NCBI GenBank assembly: GCA_019722365.1
Contig: JADFUC010001205.1
Span: forward strand, 541,314 to 605,313
DNA: 64,000 nt
Direction of reading: 5' to 3'
Source of the DNA: Lithospermum erythrorhizon
Lineage: Eukaryota; Streptophyta; Magnoliopsida; Boraginales; Boraginaceae
Of the stretch, positions 34,800 to 48,749 are shown piece by piece (position 1 is the stretch's first letter; each line of letters opens with the position of its first letter). A program made the position numbers and the translations under genes. A model generated the notes under the pieces. It did not search any database, was not told the origin of the DNA, and saw only the letters and a program-made list of their open reading frames with translations.

Positions 34800-37700
34800 T
34801 ATATATATTGTTTATATCGTATGTTTGGATTTTAAATGAGCTTAATTTTGTTAAAGAATAATGTCTGCTAGTATTGCATTGTTTAAACACATGAACTATT
34901 TAAATAAATAAATGAGATGATTGTAGCCCAACTTATAAATTTTATGCTTAACAATTAAAACTAATTTAAGGACATGAACAAAGAATAACAATCGATACTA
35001 CTTACAAGGCATTAAAGTTACTTTTAGGTCCAACTTCAATATAATTTTTTTGTTTTTATCGTAATTAATAAATAATAATTAATTAATAATTGATAGAATA
35101 AATTGAACAATAAATTAATAAATATATAATTAATTTTAAGAACATATAAAATGGGCATTAATTGATACTAGTAATAACATATTAATATTAACTAATAATG
35201 ATTTGAAAAAATCTAACAATAACCTAACAAATCTCTCATTTATATATTCAACGAAGTCATAGATACATGATCACGCACTTACACAACAGACGCTAACGTT
35301 AATATACTACAAAAAAATTAGGGACTTACCAACGGTGTTGCGTGATGATTTTACAAGGCCAAGGTGACGCTCACTACAAGTAAATAAAGACAAGCCATAA
35401 TGATACCTTCATTTAAAATATTAAACAAAGAATATCCTGAACTGTTCAAAACTATAGTTCATAAAAAAGTTTTTCTGTTGGTGGGAAGTTTTGAAAAAGT
35501 GTGGAGCTGGCTTGTATTTTGAAAACCATATTCAGTTACATATATACTATATATAGCATGGCGATCGGCTCTGCCTAATTAAAGAAAAATCGAATCGAAC
35601 CTATTTCTGTTTCTGAAGCCGAACCTAAATCAGCCGCTCCTACCCACCAACTTGTTCCAAATTGATTTCTGCCTTTCATCTGCCGTTAATTGCAAGCCTA
35701 TCGCCTGAAATTAAAATTAAGTCTTAAGACTAGATATAATCCACGTAATTAATGAATCTTCTAAGATTACTCATTAACATATCAATAATAATATCACTTA
35801 ATATATAGAAAGATATTGAAGTTTTCATAAAACAAATTTTGGGGTTAAGGCTTGAATAATTTGATTATTAAAAAATAAAAATCAATCAATTTTATACTAT
35901 GTGATCTAGTATTTAATAGCTAAATAATTTGAACAAAACTTCTAATAGACTGTATTCATAATTTATTGTTAAGATGAGTTTTAAATAGTTTAATCATTAA
36001 GCAAAATCGAACTATCTTCTGTGAGATGAAGAAAAGTGTCTACAAGATAAACGAGGAAATTGAGGACCAAATTCACACACATCAAGTCATGAAACATTAA
36101 GACACGTAAAGAATTAAAGTTCTTAAAAGTTAAACCCAACCACATGAAGAACATAGGTCATATGGGAAATGAACAAGCTTAAGATACAACTTCAAAAAAC
36201 AAAAAAGAGGATTTAATGAGAAATTTTGAATATTAAAGTATTTTATAATTAATAAAAGGTTTTCATTAGATAATTTTTGTTTTTATTATTATAATTCTTC
36301 TTTCCTATAATTTATATATAGAACTACATACTAGAAAAGTTATCTTCATTTTAAACCTAAAAATATACTTTTTAATCGAATAATTCGACTAATAACTAAC
36401 AAGAATATGAATCTGATTTTAATATTTTAACTTAATTAAAGATCATACATCCAGCACATAGAATCTAAGGAAAAATTATATCCCAAAGGACTCTACTAAC
36501 TCATTCATATTATATAATATATCATCTGCAACATCATGCCCATGTACACATTCCACTGAATTTATGTGAAAAATGTTTTATATTATTCATAATAGTTCTA
36601 TACCACAAATACAAATATTCATCGAATCAGTAAATTAATTGCTTGCTATCTAGTGACATTAATAGTCAACAACTGACAAAATAAAAGTAAATATTCTTAT
36701 TTTCTTTTTCATTAAAATCATAACAAGCAATGTCAGCTTAACATGGAGTTATTTATGCCAATTTCATTTGGTAGTCTTTATCATGTTTTTCATTTATTTT
36801 ATTTTGGTCCTGACTTCAACCCAAAAAAGATAAAAAGAGAGAAGAATCACATATTCGAATATATAATACTGTTATTTTATAATATTTTTTGGTCAACTAT
36901 AAGAAAATACATATATATATATTAAAAGACAGAGAAATGCTATTAGAGAAAACAAACGTTATACCCCTAAAAATCCAATTAAAAAGAAAAGACATATTTT
37001 AAAGTTCATTATCAAAAATAACTTCACACATTTATTTATGTTTAATATTCACTGCATTGTCAGTCCCTTAATGCATCAATTGACCATATATATTTGATCC
37101 AATGTTTTTCATTTATATCAGCAAACTTGATCTATTTCGGGAGTAGATGTTCCGCTAAGCTATGATTCATCACAAAAATAAAATAAACACATGAAGAGAA
37201 ATGAAATATCATGAATCTAAAGATAAGAGAAAAAGAGCTAAATCAGCAAATAATCAAAATAGAAAACAATTAACAAAAATAACAATTAACTACGAGGATT
37301 ATGATTAACGAGTTAATAATGTTGATAATAACTCATAAATAAAGATAAAGCAGAAGAAGTTTTGATCACTTGGCATGAAAATAATTTTAAATACAGTTTA
37401 AAATAGGTTAGATATTCTTTACTTGATAATATCAGTGTTCTAGAAAATGATACTCTAAAGTTGTAAAAGTTTATTCATTTGCTAATTTTAGGATCTTGCA
37501 TAATTCTAGTATTGAGTTTTTATGGACAAACAACAACAGAAAAGTCAACTTAATTTCACTAATAGAAACATATACCTTTCTTTCAGATCTAATGAATATA
37601 TTTGAGAGCTCTAAACAATCAAATTTAGATTTGTAATAGAATCAATCCATGCATTTGTAGCCTTTTAAACATTAACTGAAAAATCCAGCCGAATTTGTTG

Positions 37701-38630
37701 ATTTCCAACTTCTTTAAAGATTCTAATATTGAAGCCTAAAAACCTCCATTTTCTCCATTTATTCACCAGAACAGGTGTTTATAATCAGACCTTCACTATC
37801 CTGCAATGTTTAATGCAGTCGGCTATGATTCAAACAAGAACCATCCCATCCAATATAGTTTAAACTAGTGAAATTCCAAATACTGCCCCAATATTCTACA
37901 CAGTTTATATTTTAAACCTGAAAGTTATAATCGTATTAAAGTTCTAGTTAGTTTGTATGACTTGGCCTCGATCGAAATTATCAATATTAATTTATGTTTA
38001 ATCAACATCATATTAATATATAGATTATGAATCTAATTTCAGTAGTTTCATCATAAATTCCTAATGTCAATCGTAGCACCAAGATATTAATCATTCAACA
38101 ATTAACATATGTCCAAACTTATTATTATTTAAATAGCAATAATCCGCCAGCCAATCTAATATTAACTGACATATATTTACGAGATATAACATCTCATATT
38201 TCAAACATAGTATTCATAACTTTTATATTTAAATGGTTGAAAAATCATATTGGCTATTTAGTTAGCCTTTTCAAAGATATACGAGTCATTAATTTACTTA
38301 GATGATCATAATTATCTTAAGAATCATGTATCTGTAAGAAATAAGGAATATGGTGAAAGCTTTTTTGTTGTTGAAAATATGTACGCCTCCCAAATAATTC
38401 TAATTACGGACATTAATTCACAACGTAATAATTTAATATGATGTTAAAGAATTACTACTTTTAATAATAACAATTATTTTATTGTGATAAAAATACCAAG
38501 AGTTTTATGTATTCTAATATTATTATTTAATATATTATTATGTATATGATTATTAAACATAATATGAATATTACAATGATATACTATGAAGTCATAACAC
38601 CATAATTAATAAAATGGTATAACTTTAGAC
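34800..38630. other. Very AT-rich intergenic DNA
   Basis: No convincing coding region, no repeats recognised and no transposon ends. It may be the original local DNA between insertions. Confidence 0.6.
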
Positions 38631-38639
38631 TTTATTTTA

Positions 38640-39970
38640 AAATAAAACTCGAACAAAAGATTTTTTATTTAACTTATGATTAAAATATCTATATTTATAT
38701 AACTTCTAAAAGTTTAGATAAAATGCCATCTTTTTCATTTTTTATTAAGAACATATTGCCCTTCCAACTAAAATTCATTCTATGCATTTTATTATTATCT
38801 TTATTATCACAATAATTATTGGCTCTATAAAATTTGAAAAAAAAATATGATTTAACTTATGATTAAAATATCTATATTTATACATCTTCTAAAAGTTTAG
38901 ATAAAATCAGCGATTCTTTCATTTTTTTATTAAGAACATATTGTTCTTTCAACTAAAATTAAGTATTTGCATCTTATTATTATCTTTATTATCACAATTA
39001 TATTGATCATTAGATTAATAGATGCTAAAATACAAAGAAAAAACAAGAATCATTGTCATATATTTAGTAACTTATGCAATTAATTCATTATACTAAATAA
39101 TGTACAATTCACTACAATTAATTATTTTGAGAAAAAGTTAAACTCTCGAATGGAGTTACATACGACTCTATTATTATTATTTGAGTCGCTAATAATATTC
39201 AATTCATTATTTGAGTTACATATGACCAATACAATTCAATACATTATTATTTATATGCATCTTATTATTATCTTTATTATCACAATAATTATTGTTCTAT
39301 AAAACTCGAATAAAAAAACTCCTCCGTTTCAAAATAGATTTATCAAGCATTTAAAAGCGTTTATTGGCGAATGTTGAAAAGCGTACATCGGGATTAAAAG
39401 CTATATTGAAACAAAACTAAGAATGACTGTAAAGGTATATTAAAAATGCGCATAATCAACTATTTTGAAAAATAAATTTTTCTAGATGGCGATTTCAGAC
39501 TACTGGTGATAACATTTAACTTTATGATTAAAATATTTATATTTATACATCTTCTAAAAATTTAAATAAAATTAGCGATTCTCTCATTTTTTATTAAGAA
39601 CATATTGTTCTTCCAACTAAAATATTTCAACTAAAATTAAGTATTTGCATCTGCCATTATCTTTGGTATCACAATTATATTTAATCATTAGATTAATACG
39701 CGAAATAAAAAGAGACAAGAATTATTGTCATACACGTAAGAACTTACGCAATTAATTCATTATACTAATAATGTACACTACTAAATTAATTATTTTTGAG
39801 AAAAAGTTAAACTCAATGGAGTTACATAATGACTCATTATTATTTGAGTTGCAAATAATATTCAATTCATTAGTTTGGAGTTACATATGAATTCAATATA
39901 ATTCAATATAATTATGATAAAAAAAGATAATAATAAGATGCAAATAATTAATCTATATATTCTATTTAAC
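38640..39970. repeat. Set of direct repeats with a small inverted arm
   Basis: A unit starting ttatgattaaaatatctat and running through aagaacatattg, tttgcatcttattattatc and acgcaattaattcattata occurs three times: partly at 38,670-38,830, more fully at 38,850-39,250 and again at 39,515-39,910. The right end (about 39,915-39,945) contains aagataataataagatgcaaat, the inverse of the tttgcatcttattattatctt word in the units, so part of the array could fold back. No coding capacity. Confidence 0.7.
39318..39475. mobile_element. Stowaway-like MITE remnant
   Basis: ctcctccgtttcaaaatag on the left, with ctattttgaaa as inverted partner at 39,460-39,470. The right end is degraded and the TA duplication is not clear. 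It sits inside the direct-repeat array, separating units two and three. Confidence 0.45.
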
Positions 39971-40976
39971 TTATGATTTAATAAATGTACAAGAGATGAT
40001 TTGTTTCTTTCCTTTTGTTAGAACTAAAATTAAATTATTTCTTCCAAATAAAATAATTAAATCGGTCATTATGTCTCCTTCTTACAACATGATAGTAATA
40101 AATATATACATATACAATTGGTTATTAATTACACCCATCCGCTCCAATTTACTTCATCACGGAGGAAAATATCATATGAGTCGAAGTAATATTATTATTA
40201 AATTTAAAGGTACTTTATCAAAGAATGCTTAGTTAACTGCGAAAAGGAAAGATTTCTTATTACGACAAAAGTGTAAAAGATCGTTATAAAGCTTGGATTC
40301 AAAGTTCTTTAATGATTTAAGCCGGAAAAGGAAATGAAAAATTTTCCTACATGATTCAATTTTGGAATTGAAGTAGTATTTAATGAAAATTGAAATATAT
40401 ATTTTCAAATAAAAGAATTATTAAGTATTTAATATGTAAGGATCAATTTAAACATTACTGCTAATTTGTTATTAATAAATCAAGAAAATACTTTATTTAT
40501 TTGTTATTGTCATTATATCTTCCTTCTGCTAAATACGATATAACAAATATATACGCATCTACAATCGTTATTAATATTAACAAAAATTGATCCTATAAAA
40601 TAATATATAATTAACTTTATATGAAGATGATTATTCAATTTAGATATTTGATTATATTCGTTTATATATATATAGTGACAATTATTTTTTCTTTTTCTTC
40701 GATAATTAGTCAATGAATTTATATAAAATATTATTTGTGCATATGCAAAAGTAAAAAACTATTTAATATACTAGCACTCCTTATTCATCTATATACAATA
40801 TCTATATATAGGAAACATGAATGTTACAGAGTATTTAAAATCTAAGATTGAATAATAAGTAGTAATATAATATCTAAGTTTTTAATGATGATACAAACAA
40901 AAAGGCACTCGATATTAATATTCATTATTAATTTATTTTACTATTTGCTTGCTTTTCTTAGACACAACATTAATAT

Positions 40977-41788
40977 TGTTAGTGCGTGGGTCGATCAAGT
41001 TTTTCTTGTTCAGCCATTGACCTGGTTGGCTCGTCGTCTCCGTACTTGACAAATGTTCAAACAAATACACAAGTATTAAAAACGATTTAGTGTGCTTACA
41101 TTTCAAGGCTGGGCCTCGATTGTTTTGAACACAAGTTATAGTAATAATTCATTTATTCAATCGACCATGAATGGCAAATTTTTGGAGTTGCATAGATTCA
41201 GGTTATGAATGGCAAGAATCGGTTTGGTAGACTTCAGATTACTGAAGTAGATTCTCAAGATCTTTCCGAAAAACAACACTAAAAACCCTATGCTTTACTT
41301 ACTATAAATGGACGCAGTCTTTTTGAAGATGCGACCACCAAAAATAAGTCATACAGTTCAACTTAATATTCATAGTCCATTTATTGAGTGTCGATTTGGC
41401 GAGCGAATGGGTGGTTGTGAGTTTACCGTTTTCACTGGCTAGACGCTGCTATAGAACATCGTTTCAACAACTCTCTTGGAAGAGTACTCATTTCTCGTTG
41501 TATCATGATCGCGCAGGTTGAGAAAGCGAGAGAATAGTGGATCCTATTTCATATAGCTGTATGTTGGGCTAGAAGGCCAATCGATGTGAGTATCGCTAAA
41601 TCCTTACTGTAATAACTTCATCTTTTATATGGAAAGCTTTTCCTTGGGCTTCACGCTTCCGCATTTAAGTGTTTCAGGCAATCAATCGCTACCATTTTCT
41701 ACGTGTCATTTATTTTGGCTTATCAAGTGGAAAATTCGCCGTTTTAACCGCTGATCGATTAACCGCACTGAAATGGCTCACACTTTCA
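40977..41788 (+). repeat. 5' LTR of the copia element
   Basis: 812 bp, starting TGTTAG and ending CACTTTCA. It aligns end to end with the 3' LTR but with many substitutions and small indels, so the insertion is old. Confidence 0.95.
41303..41308 (+). promoter_or_regulatory. TATA box in the 5' LTR
   Basis: TATAAA within actataaatgga, conserved in the 3' LTR as actataaacgga. It is the likely promoter of the element. Confidence 0.65.
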
Positions 41789-41790
41789 AT

Positions 41791-41802
41791 TGGTATCGTA
41801 GC
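41791..41802 (+). promoter_or_regulatory. Primer-binding site, initiator tRNA-Met type
   Basis: TGGTATCGTAGC, two bases after the 5' LTR, matches the usual TGGTATCAGAGC complement of initiator tRNA-Met with two mismatches. Reverse transcription would start here in an intact element. Confidence 0.85.
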
Positions 41803-41819
41803 CGACACTGTATATAAGG

Positions 41820-43300
41820 AATCTTTTCAGGTGAACCAACGGAAGGGAACCGTGAAGGTAGTTCATCACTCGCCTCCGCGAACTGACGGGTTCACTCATC
41901 TATCGAAAGCTAAGATGACCGCCTTCTCTACGACAAATGGATACGGTAACCTGAAATTGCTCTTACCTACTGACTCGAGCCCACGTAAACAACAAAAATG
42001 ACGGCTTAGTCAGCGATCAAAAGAAGAACAAACTGGGCTCTAATCTTAGAAGCACTGTCTCTGGGAACAAAGAAAGACCGAATGCTATCTTTTGTGCAAA
42101 GTAAGTCCCGTTGCTTAAACTTATTAGCCTTGTACCGGCTACGAGGCATGGAAAATCTTACAGACGCCTACGGCGTGGAATCAAAGCAAGTGATGTCTAG
42201 ACTTCAACAGCTAACCACCAAGTGGGAGAATCTGAAGATGCAGGAGGATTGCAGACAATCACGGTCATAACCTAAAAAACAAAGGACCTCATGCACGAGT
42301 CTTTTCCCTCGAGAAAAGACGAGTAACGAAAAACTCAAGAAAAGTACTCAAGAACCTTCCCAAAAGGTTTGCTCTACAAAGTTACTTACTGGTGAAGTTT
42401 ATCTATCAACTATGATTTTCATTGAACCAATGAGTAACCTTCAACACCTGAGGACAGAATCATCAAGGAAGGGAATAGCTTAAGATATCAAACACGTAAA
42501 CAAAGGAAGGAAAAGTCCGCCGATACCATAAATTTACCGCAAAAATTTCAACAAAACTCTAAAAAAGGTTTACAAGAAACCTTCTTTCTGGGAAACACAC
42601 CACTAACGCCTTTCACCACGGAATGACAAAGTATGGAAGAACCCGCACCCGGAGGATCGAGTAACGCGAACGAATAAGAATCATCGCGGATACAATGTAA
42701 GTGAGCCATGCTTTGGTCACATCCAAGTCAATGTCCAAACTACGGAAGAAGCGCCAAAAGCTACTATACCACTTTGTCGATGAAGACCGATGGTGTGCCA
42801 AGTAAGAAAGCAACAATGCAGGTTAATAATTTCAGAGTTTTTACAAATTTCACGAGATCATAAATAATCCGATGGTTAATGACTCAGACTCGACAACATG
42901 AGCGGTTAAAGAGAAGAATCATCAAGAAGAGTTGGCGGCCAACTATCGCTTACTTTTTGACAAACGGGTCCACATTAACTAAGGCATACACCGAGAAATT
43001 GAAAAGAAGCACTCAAGAAAGGAACAGCACTGTAGAGAAATTGGAAATAACAAAATTGAAAATACGCATTCGGAAAAACAAAGTAGAAAGAATGACAAAG
43101 GAATAAACATGATTTAATTCCAAAGACCCCAATATTTGATTTAAATTTCTATCTCAAGGAAAAAGGTGCTGTGACAATTCAGAATAACAGTGATACAATC
43201 AGCTTAAACCAAAATCGCCTACTGGAGGAAAGGGATGTTCTTACGCCTCGGAATTCAGCCAAGTCCAGTAATCAAAAGAAAGCACCTCAGAGATGCCATT
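41820..43300 (+). pseudogene. Copia gag, broken
   Basis: MSRLQQLTTKWENLKMQED (about 42,193-42,250) matches the SRLQ.LTT.FE.L.M.ED block of copia gag. FGHIQVECPNYGRSAKS can be read across small frame shifts near 42,700-42,765 as the end of a CX2CX4HX4C zinc knuckle of the C.EC.GFGHI..ECP type seen in SIRE/Maximus elements. A charged, coiled-coil-like stretch (42,879-43,106) lies between gag and protease, also usual in this group. Frame breaks are frequent. Confidence 0.8.
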
Positions 43301-43379
43301 ATCGGTGCTATGGACATATAGCAACTTACTATTACAAAATTTAAGGGAAAGGACGGCCGATATTCTCTACCAAGAATAC

Positions 43380-44450
43380 AACAAAAGGCGGTTCTCGATA
43401 AGCAATGTGTTTTTACTTTCTTAAAGCCACAAAGACGGATCGACATACTTTGACAAGGATGCTCTACATACGACCGGGTGAATGAGCTAATCTTACCAAA
43501 GATCAAGACGGAAACGATTTTGTCACTTTCGAGGAAGTGGAAAAGTGCAAGATTATCGGCAAAAGCGTGCACCGAATGTCAAGGATTACCTAATCTCGAA
43601 GAAGTTCTGCTGGTGGGAAGCGGCTTATCGTTAAATCTTATTAGCATTAGCCAACTATGTGACAAAGGGCCTAAAGGTTACCTTTGACAAAAATACATAA
43701 TGTGTTTACCAAGACAACAACCTCATTACGCAGCGAAGTCGATCCACTGATAACTGCTATCTATGGACACCATGTCATGTGGCCTCGGTCACCGAACTCA
43801 AGAGGACGTAGAGCTATGGCACAGCCGATGGACACACCAACTACCGCAATATTCGACAACTTATTTCTAGAAATGCTGTACGCGGATTGCCATATTTAAG
43901 TGTCAAGGAAAATGTCGCGGGGAGCCATTAAATAGGCAGTTAAAACCCAAGCAAGGCTACACCCCAACAAGCATAACAGCGGACACCAATGGTGGTTCTC
44001 GAACTACTACACATGGATTTAACGGGACCCATGCAAAGTAGAGAGCATAGCTTCCAGAAAGTATGTTTTTGTTTCGCTATGGATTTAATTTTCAAGGTTC
44101 ACACGGTTGAGTTTCTCAAAGAAAAATCCGAAACCTTTCGACGTGTTTAGGCCTCGGGCGACATACAAATCCGCAGAGAGCGGAAGCAACATCTGGTTAT
44201 TCAAGCAATCATGGCAGAATTCGAGAATAACAAGTTCCAAAATTTTGTGCCGGGAATCAAACACGACATCTGCGACCTATCACTCCTCAAATGTAACGGA
44301 ATCGGGAGTGAAAGAACAAAATTACCCAAGAAATGGCCGTAGTCACGCTTACATGCCGCGATCTACCCATAAAGTTCTCAAGGCAGGCCGTTAACACGGC
44401 ACGTCACATCCACAATCGGTTACGCCGCATCGGTACTGGCGACCTCCATG
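43380..44450 (+). pseudogene. Copia protease end, GAG-pre-integrase and integrase, broken
   Basis: NLEEVLLVGSGLSLNLISIS and QLCDKG (about 43,590-43,670) match the block between protease and the pre-integrase domain. Around 43,990-44,130 KVESIASRKYVFVS and FSRFT match the start of the integrase core, where the first catalytic Asp lies. Near 44,140 the phrase FDVFRPRAT follows. The second half of the core (DD35E region) appears at 44,180-44,400 with many frame changes. Integrase would insert the cDNA into the genome. None of this is intact. Confidence 0.8.
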
Positions 44451-44459
44451 AACCGCGGG

Positions 44460-45760
44460 CGGTGAAGTTTATTTTAACGCATTAATTACTTTCATGTGTT
44501 CGGGAAGCACGTGTTATATCCCTGGCCGATGAGGAACCGAGGCGTAAATTTGACGTCAAGGACGCGAATCTTCTAATACTCCGGGTGAATACCAGCGCTT
44601 TCGGTGAGTTTATAACAACTAACTCATATGGTTACGGAATCTATAAATGCGTAAGTGCAATGGATCAGACGCGACAAGACGTAAGAGGACACACCCCAAA
44701 TCGTCAAACCATCAATACTCACAAATAAGATAACGGCACGGGGCGGATACGCCGGAAACGGGAGGAAAAGTGAATTGAACCAAATGCATTCAAAAGAATC
44801 ACCTCGCACATATCATCGTGAACTCGGACAAGGAATAACAACCACTCAGAGGAAGCGATGTCGACCATCGAAAAATGGCGGGTCGGGTTGAGAAACACGT
44901 TTATCTCAGCGGAACCAAAAGACGCGAAGTCAAAGATCATGAATGAAAGTACTCTGGATCACGGCTACGCAAGAAGAAATTTCATCTGGGCTGATAAGAA
45001 CGACGCTGAACTCGTCGAGACCCTCGACGCAACGTTATTGGCACTCCAAGCGGATCTTCGGGCAATAAGATGGATGAGTTCGAATGCTCGTAAAAAGCTG
45101 ATTGCCGCATGCGTTATACACAGACAAGGTATCACTTGAAGAGACATTCGCACTGTGAGCCGTGCTTCGAAGCAATCCGCCTACCTCTCTCGCACGATGT
45201 CTTTAGAAATCTCGACTCTTTCTTGATGGATGTCAAGAGTACTTTTCTTAATTTAATTTTCTGCAAGAGTAAAATGTATGTCAACAAACAAAAGGATTTA
45301 TCGATGCCCAAAATCTTGAACATGATAAACTGTTAGTTCTATTGTCTCAAAGAAGCTCCGCAGCTTCGTACGGTAGATCACCTCGATCAAAATGGATATA
45401 CTGGTGGGGAGTTGATAACACCTTATTCATAAAAGTGATGCTGAACTTTATGACGGTAGCTCAAATCTGGTGTCGATGACATAGTGTTCAAAGCGGGTGT
45501 CAAAACCACCTGGTAAAACAATTGCTCAACAAATGGAGGAAGACCCGAGATTTAGATGCGAGATTAAGTACTTTACGGGGTTCCAGATTAATCAAACGGA
45601 AGATAGCATTTTCATCTCTCAAACCAATTACGCCAAGAACACGATGGTTAAGTTTGATCGAAACATCTAAAAATAAAAGAACCCGCTGGCTACTCACCCA
45701 AAGTTACCAAGGATCAAGCATGGGAAAGACATGCGAACTCATAGAAGCATGATCGGGTTC
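44460..45760 (+). pseudogene. Copia reverse transcriptase, broken
   Basis: FEAIRLPLSHDVFRNL followed by FLMDVKSTFLN (about 45,160-45,255) matches the LEAIRLL...FQMDVKSAFLNG block of copia RT. VDDIVF (about 45,474-45,491) is the catalytic YVDD site with the Tyr position altered. The translation then gives ISQTNYAKNTMV-like sequence at about 45,615-45,655, matching ISQSKYA..... The HVFGS-like integrase-RT linker is at about 44,495. Several frames must be combined to follow the domain. Confidence 0.85.
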
Positions 45761-46380
45761 ACTCTACCTCACCGCAAGTCGCCCGGATAAAGACACTGTG
45801 GGCGCTACGCCAGATATCGCCCAATCCCAAAGAAAAGTCACTAACCTTGTCAAGAGAATTCTCAAGTATGCTAAGGCACGTATAACCATGGACTCTTATT
45901 TACTACACTAACACCTCTCGTTGATACTCTGACAATGATCAAGCAGAAACACGAGGATGTAAAGAGTACATCCGGAGGATGTTTCTTTGTTGGAAATAAT
46001 CTTGTCTCCCCGGTTCAGCAAGAAGAAAATTCAGTGTCCCTTCACGCGAAGCCGAATATGGCAATAGTGAGCAACAGATTCAACTAATGGATGAAACAAA
46101 TGCTAGAAGAATACGTGTCAACCAGAGTCACGACTCTGACGTGACAACACGAAGCTATAAGCATTTCCAAAAATCCGGTTCAACACAGTCGGACCAAGCA
46201 TATAGATATACGGCATCATTTCATTAGAATTTAGCGGAAGAATGGGTTGCTCGAACAGTAAGCGAAATGATAAACAACTGGCCGATATTCTTACGGGCGG
46301 TTTAGACGCAATCCATTCAATATCTCTGCGCCTCTGGGTCGCGCGCGATGAACAACAGCACTACAGCCCAAGGTTATAAC
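45760..46380 (+). pseudogene. Copia RNase H, broken
   Basis: SREAEYG (about 46,045-46,065) matches the STAEAEY block with the catalytic Glu. Further on, the words for SKNPV and HS.TKH...RHHFI can be followed with frame changes at 46,160-46,240, and the end block LADI.T.GLDA..F lies at about 46,282-46,325. It follows reverse transcriptase in the standard copia order. Confidence 0.8.
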
Positions 46381-46388
46381 ACCCAAAT

Positions 46389-48720
46389 GTGGGGCCGCGT
46401 TGGCAACAATTGATAAAAAATTGGCTCAACGTTACTCTCGAGAATCGGGCGGTTTCGGGGTCTCAAGCGCACACCTTTCAAAGAACGCAGAGTCGAAGTT
46501 ATTTTCTCCACTCACCCACTAAACCGCATTCATACACCAAGCCTCACAATCTCTTCACATCCTCATCCTCACAAACTCACAATCAATCTCCTCATTCTTC
46601 CCAGTGCCTCCTTAACACTCATCATGTCAATACTTCAAAGAACGCCATGAAGACAAGTTAGTTTCCTAAGGGCTCAGTGTAACTCGGGGGAACCTGCCCT
46701 TCGTGTAATTCCTCCGGGGCCAAGGCCGGCTGAAGAAACCCAACAATCTCCTCTACGGGTCGAAATTACGACGACGGTTTATGTTTCAACAACATGCAAG
46801 AGGCACCAAAGTCCCAAACTGCCGAGCCGGGTGCCGTTAACTCTAGTTCGAGGATTGTACTAAAAGTAGCATCTCTCAAGGTCAAAATTCTCCGAGAAAA
46901 TCTCCTAGGTCCAGGCTCGGTGATAATGTCACAAGATCGACCTACTGGATGAAGTTAAATGATGCATGACGCAGGTTAATCCATCGGTTAACCCGTCCAT
47001 CCTCCCCCCTCCGGCTTAAACAAGTCATAACCTCGATACCTGCCTCCTCCCAAGAGCCCAACTCGCAAAATTTTATCTAAAAGAAAAAGGAGGGAGACCA
47101 AGAGAATATGAAATGGTGGGCCCTCAAAGTGTAGATTCGCTCGAAAGTCACCTCTCAACCCATCGACACTCAAAGTTAAGATGACGACATTGTAATTGTC
47201 TCATCGAACGCTTGTAAGCAGGTTAACTAAAATAAGATCGGGCCTTTGAAAAGAAGAAAGAAAAAGTTCGGGGTCGTGGAGAGTCCTCAACACCTGTAAG
47301 AAACACAATGGGATGACCTCGGTACATTTGGGCCGAGAAAGAGATAGTAAAGTGGCAAACGGTTACCAAAGGGAGGAGCGCAAAGTGGGACTCAAAAGAG
47401 AAGCGAAGGACTGAGATCAAAGAAAGGCGGCGACTTTCATATTGATGATGAGTCCTCCTGGGAAAAGAGAAAAGGACTCCGGGTAGTTCATGGTAAAATG
47501 GCAGTCAACACTCCCCGCAGAACCGTGATCCACAATAGAAAGTTAATTGCTAAAGGAGTAAAAGGAAACTGAGGTCACGGAGTAGATTTCTAAGTGGAGT
47601 AGCAATACGCTGCAAGCGGAAGTTCAGACAAGTAGAATATTCTCGCCAGAGGTTTTTGTCAGATGCCACCAACAACAATCAGGCCTATATGGACATCCTT
47701 CGCCTGGGATTGCCAATTTGATGAAGGACATCGGGCCTCACTGGCCCCACCTGGTCCGAGAATCTGGCTCCGCCTCGGCTCGAGATATTAATAGCCTGGG
47801 GCCTGCTGCCCACAAGTGCTCGGGGACACATCTTTAAATTTAGCCCTACGATCATCAACCAAAGACATGGACTCCGCGATGAGGCTCTATCGAGCCACTC
47901 TCAAGCTGTGAGGGACATCATTGAATAACTCACCGGGTGGAGCTCTCACAAGTGGGCCAGCCAAAGTGACAGTTACAAGCTTCCTCTCTAAGTCCTCGTG
48001 TACGCTGCTCTTCATAAAGCTCTATCAACCTTGTTCCTACCTAAACAACAATTCAATGTTGTCGGAGATTCTAGCAAGGATGCTGTTTGTAATGGGTTCC
48101 CGAGACCAGCCTAAACGCTGAAAGATAATATTGACTTCATGGTCGATCACGCCAAGTCCGAGCAAAACAAACCTATTGGGTTCCTAACCTATCTCGCAAA
48201 TTTATCGTCACACAACACCTCATGTTCTCGAAAGGAAGATGGTCCGCAGCATGCAAAATCTCTCACCATCATCGATAAACCCATGAAGCGGGGAAGCACG
48301 TGAAGATGTCGATGAAAAGCCTTCGAGCTAACCGAGCCTTTGTCTAAGTGGAATGCTGCCAATCTCATCACTCAAGTGTACGAGGATGAACTAAACTGGT
48401 GGAAGTGCAGACTAAAGCAAACTGTCTGTACTTCAGATCTCCGTGCAAAGACTGTGCCCTTCTGGTCCGTGTCAATCCATCCGCCAAAACCTCCTGGTCT
48501 CCGCACGGCCCATCCTCTTCTCACGTATTGTGGCCACCGCTTATGTTTTCCGACTATATTTCTTCACGGTATTTCTTTGGGTCCGCTTGTTCGCACAACA
48601 GGGGGAGACAATCGCTATTGTTACTTATTATGTCAATCTATCAGGACTTTTTCCGTGGCTTTTTCTCGATCAAGCAATCTACTGCTCACTGCTTTTAACA
48701 CTGGTCACAGGGTGGGATTT
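46389..48720 (+). other. Post-pol region of the copia element, envelope-like frame position
   Basis: Between RNase H and the 3' LTR lie 2.3 kb without copia pol domains. The first part (46,389-46,661) is open for 90 codons and is rich in Ser, Thr, Pro and His. Later parts are broken. Sireviruses carry an extra, envelope-like or unclassified frame in this place. I see no intact membrane segment or signal to support an envelope protein, so the assignment rests on position only. Confidence 0.5.
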
Positions 48721-48737
48721 TTCATGAAAATTATATA

Positions 48738-48749
48738 CAGTGGGAGTTT
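48738..48749 (+). promoter_or_regulatory. Polypurine tract of the copia element
   Basis: cagtgggagttt directly before the 3' LTR start TGTTAG. Purine-rich and in the right place to prime plus-strand DNA synthesis. Confidence 0.8.

Noticed and set aside
41669..42001. Plus-strand open frame of 110 codons
   Set aside because: It runs across the end of the 5' LTR and the primer-binding site, so it cannot be a separate gene.
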